From Arthrobacter sp. cf158 (GTDB lineage: Bacteria > Actinomycetota > Actinomycetes > Actinomycetales > Micrococcaceae): a DNA stretch of 64,000 nt. Shown one piece after another: positions 63,523-64,000 of this stretch (position 1 is the stretch's first letter; every line of letters starts with the position of its first letter). The notes beneath the pieces are model-generated. The model ran no database searches. It saw nothing but the letters and a program-made list of their open reading frames with translations, and had not been told where the DNA came from. Location: NCBI RefSeq assembly GCF_900106835.1, contig NZ_FNNR01000007.1, positions 124,001-188,000 on the forward strand, in the 5' to 3' direction. Both the position numbers and the translations under genes were made by a program.

Positions 63523-64000
63523 ATGAGCGTACGTACACCCGACCCGTATCCAGGCTGGCTTTCAGATGAGGACCTCTTCGAAGCCCGCGGCCGACTCCCC
63601 ATGGTCTACGTGGAGGCTGTCCCGGTCAGGCTGGATCCACTCGGGTACGTGAATGAAGTTGGCACGCTCCTTCAGGGTGACGCCGACGGCAACATGGTGC
63701 GCTACCTCGTCTCCGGCCGTGTTCTCTACCGCGAGACCATCCGCGCAGCGCTCCTGCGGCACATGGAAAAGGACCTCGGTCCCCTGGCTTTCCCGCAGCT
63801 GCCCATCAGCCCCGTGCCCTTCACGGTGGCCGAATACTTCCCTGCCCCGTCACAGACCGGCTTCACCGACGACCGGCAGCACGCTGTGTCTCTGGCCTAC
63901 GTCATCCCCGTGACCGGCGAATGCGAACCGCGCCAGGATGCTCTGGAACTCACGTGGATGACTCCTCAAGAGGTGCTGAGCGAGAACGTCCAGCAGGAAT
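63523..64000 (+). CDS. DUF4916/NUDIX-like protein, C-terminus beyond window
   Basis: The visible 159 residues start MSVRTPDPYPGWLSDEDL and contain VYVEAVPVRLDPLGYVNEVGTLL, RYLVSGRVLYRETIRAALLRHMEKDLGP and YVIPVTGECEPRQDALELTWM, which match the DUF4916 actinobacterial family with a NUDIX-type fold. A canonical NUDIX box with its acidic REUXEE core is not intact, so hydrolase activity is unsure. The frame is open at 64000. Confidence 0.8.
   Translation, partial: MSVRTPDPYPGWLSDEDLFEARGRLPMVYVEAVPVRLDPLGYVNEVGTLLQGDADGNMVRYLVSGRVLYRETIRAALLRHMEKDLGPLAFPQLPISPVPFTVAEYFPAPSQTGFTDDRQHAVSLAYVIPVTGECEPRQDALELTWMTPQEVLSENVQQE

Noticed and set aside
1..64000. Prophage, transposon or integrated island boundaries
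   Set aside because: No integrase, transposase, tRNA-linked attachment repeat or abrupt composition change was found apart from the A/C-rich stretch near 4100-4700.

Overview
The window looks like chromosomal DNA of a high-GC actinobacterium, most probably an Arthrobacter/Paenarthrobacter-type member of the Micrococcaceae. The reasons are the uniformly GC-rich codon use, the gene set (adjacent Lhr helicase and Nei2 glycosylase, YcnI, MocR paired with a YczE-type membrane protein, a GH76-GH26-GH16 glycoside hydrolase repertoire, MHS-type transporters), and the mix of Shine-Dalgarno starts with many starts that sit exactly 6 nt after a -10 box, as in leaderless actinobacterial mRNAs. The genus assignment is inference. 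No rRNA, tRNA, transposase, integrase or CRISPR array was recognised.

1-15,440: a probable type VII secretion locus. On the minus strand lie a WXG100 protein and a very large RHS/YD-repeat polymorphic toxin whose C-terminus runs off the window. Divergently, on the plus strand, lie a large coiled-coil lipoprotein, a membrane-anchored periplasmic-binding-like protein, an EssC-like ATPase (FHA domain, two membrane segments, three FtsK-like ATPase modules) and a transmembrane Ser/Thr kinase. The FHA-bearing EssC layout resembles Firmicutes T7SSb more than mycobacterial ESX, and no EccB, EccD, EccE or MycP is seen.

15,589-24,449: a SRPBCC protein, a small membrane protein next to YcnI (copper-linked), a DUF4232 lipoprotein, then Lhr and Nei2 (DNA repair, overlapping by 8 bp). 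A 36-bp tandem repeat and a strong hairpin follow nei2.

24,725-29,962: a polysaccharide region with a secreted GH16 glucanase carrying a ricin-type lectin domain, divergent from a cellulose-synthase-like GT2 followed by a STAS protein and a membrane-anchored GH26. 29,981-46,240: mostly short regulator-target units (MocR/YczE, TetR/DUF4188, ArsR/SRPBCC, Lrp/amino-acid permease), an RluA-like pseudouridine synthase, a macrodomain protein, DedA, PEP carboxylase, and an unusual membrane-embedded ECF sigma factor fused to a zinc anti-sigma-like motif, divergent from a degenerate GGDEF-like protein.

46,524-52,120: DUF1684, an SDR/acyl-CoA dehydrogenase pair, a GH76 protein without a signal peptide, YdeI-like and VOC proteins. 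52,117-63,445: a catabolic block centred on a PucR-family regulator. A five-gene minus-strand operon (MHS transporter, ThDP enzyme, aldehyde dehydrogenase, YtcJ-like amidohydrolase, M20 amidase) faces a plus-strand operon (second MHS transporter, RidA, RraA-like). Together these suggest uptake and hydrolytic breakdown of an amide/amine or N-carbamoyl compound; the substrate is unknown. The window ends inside a DUF4916/NUDIX-like gene. No gene-free stretch exceeds about 300 bases once starts are corrected.
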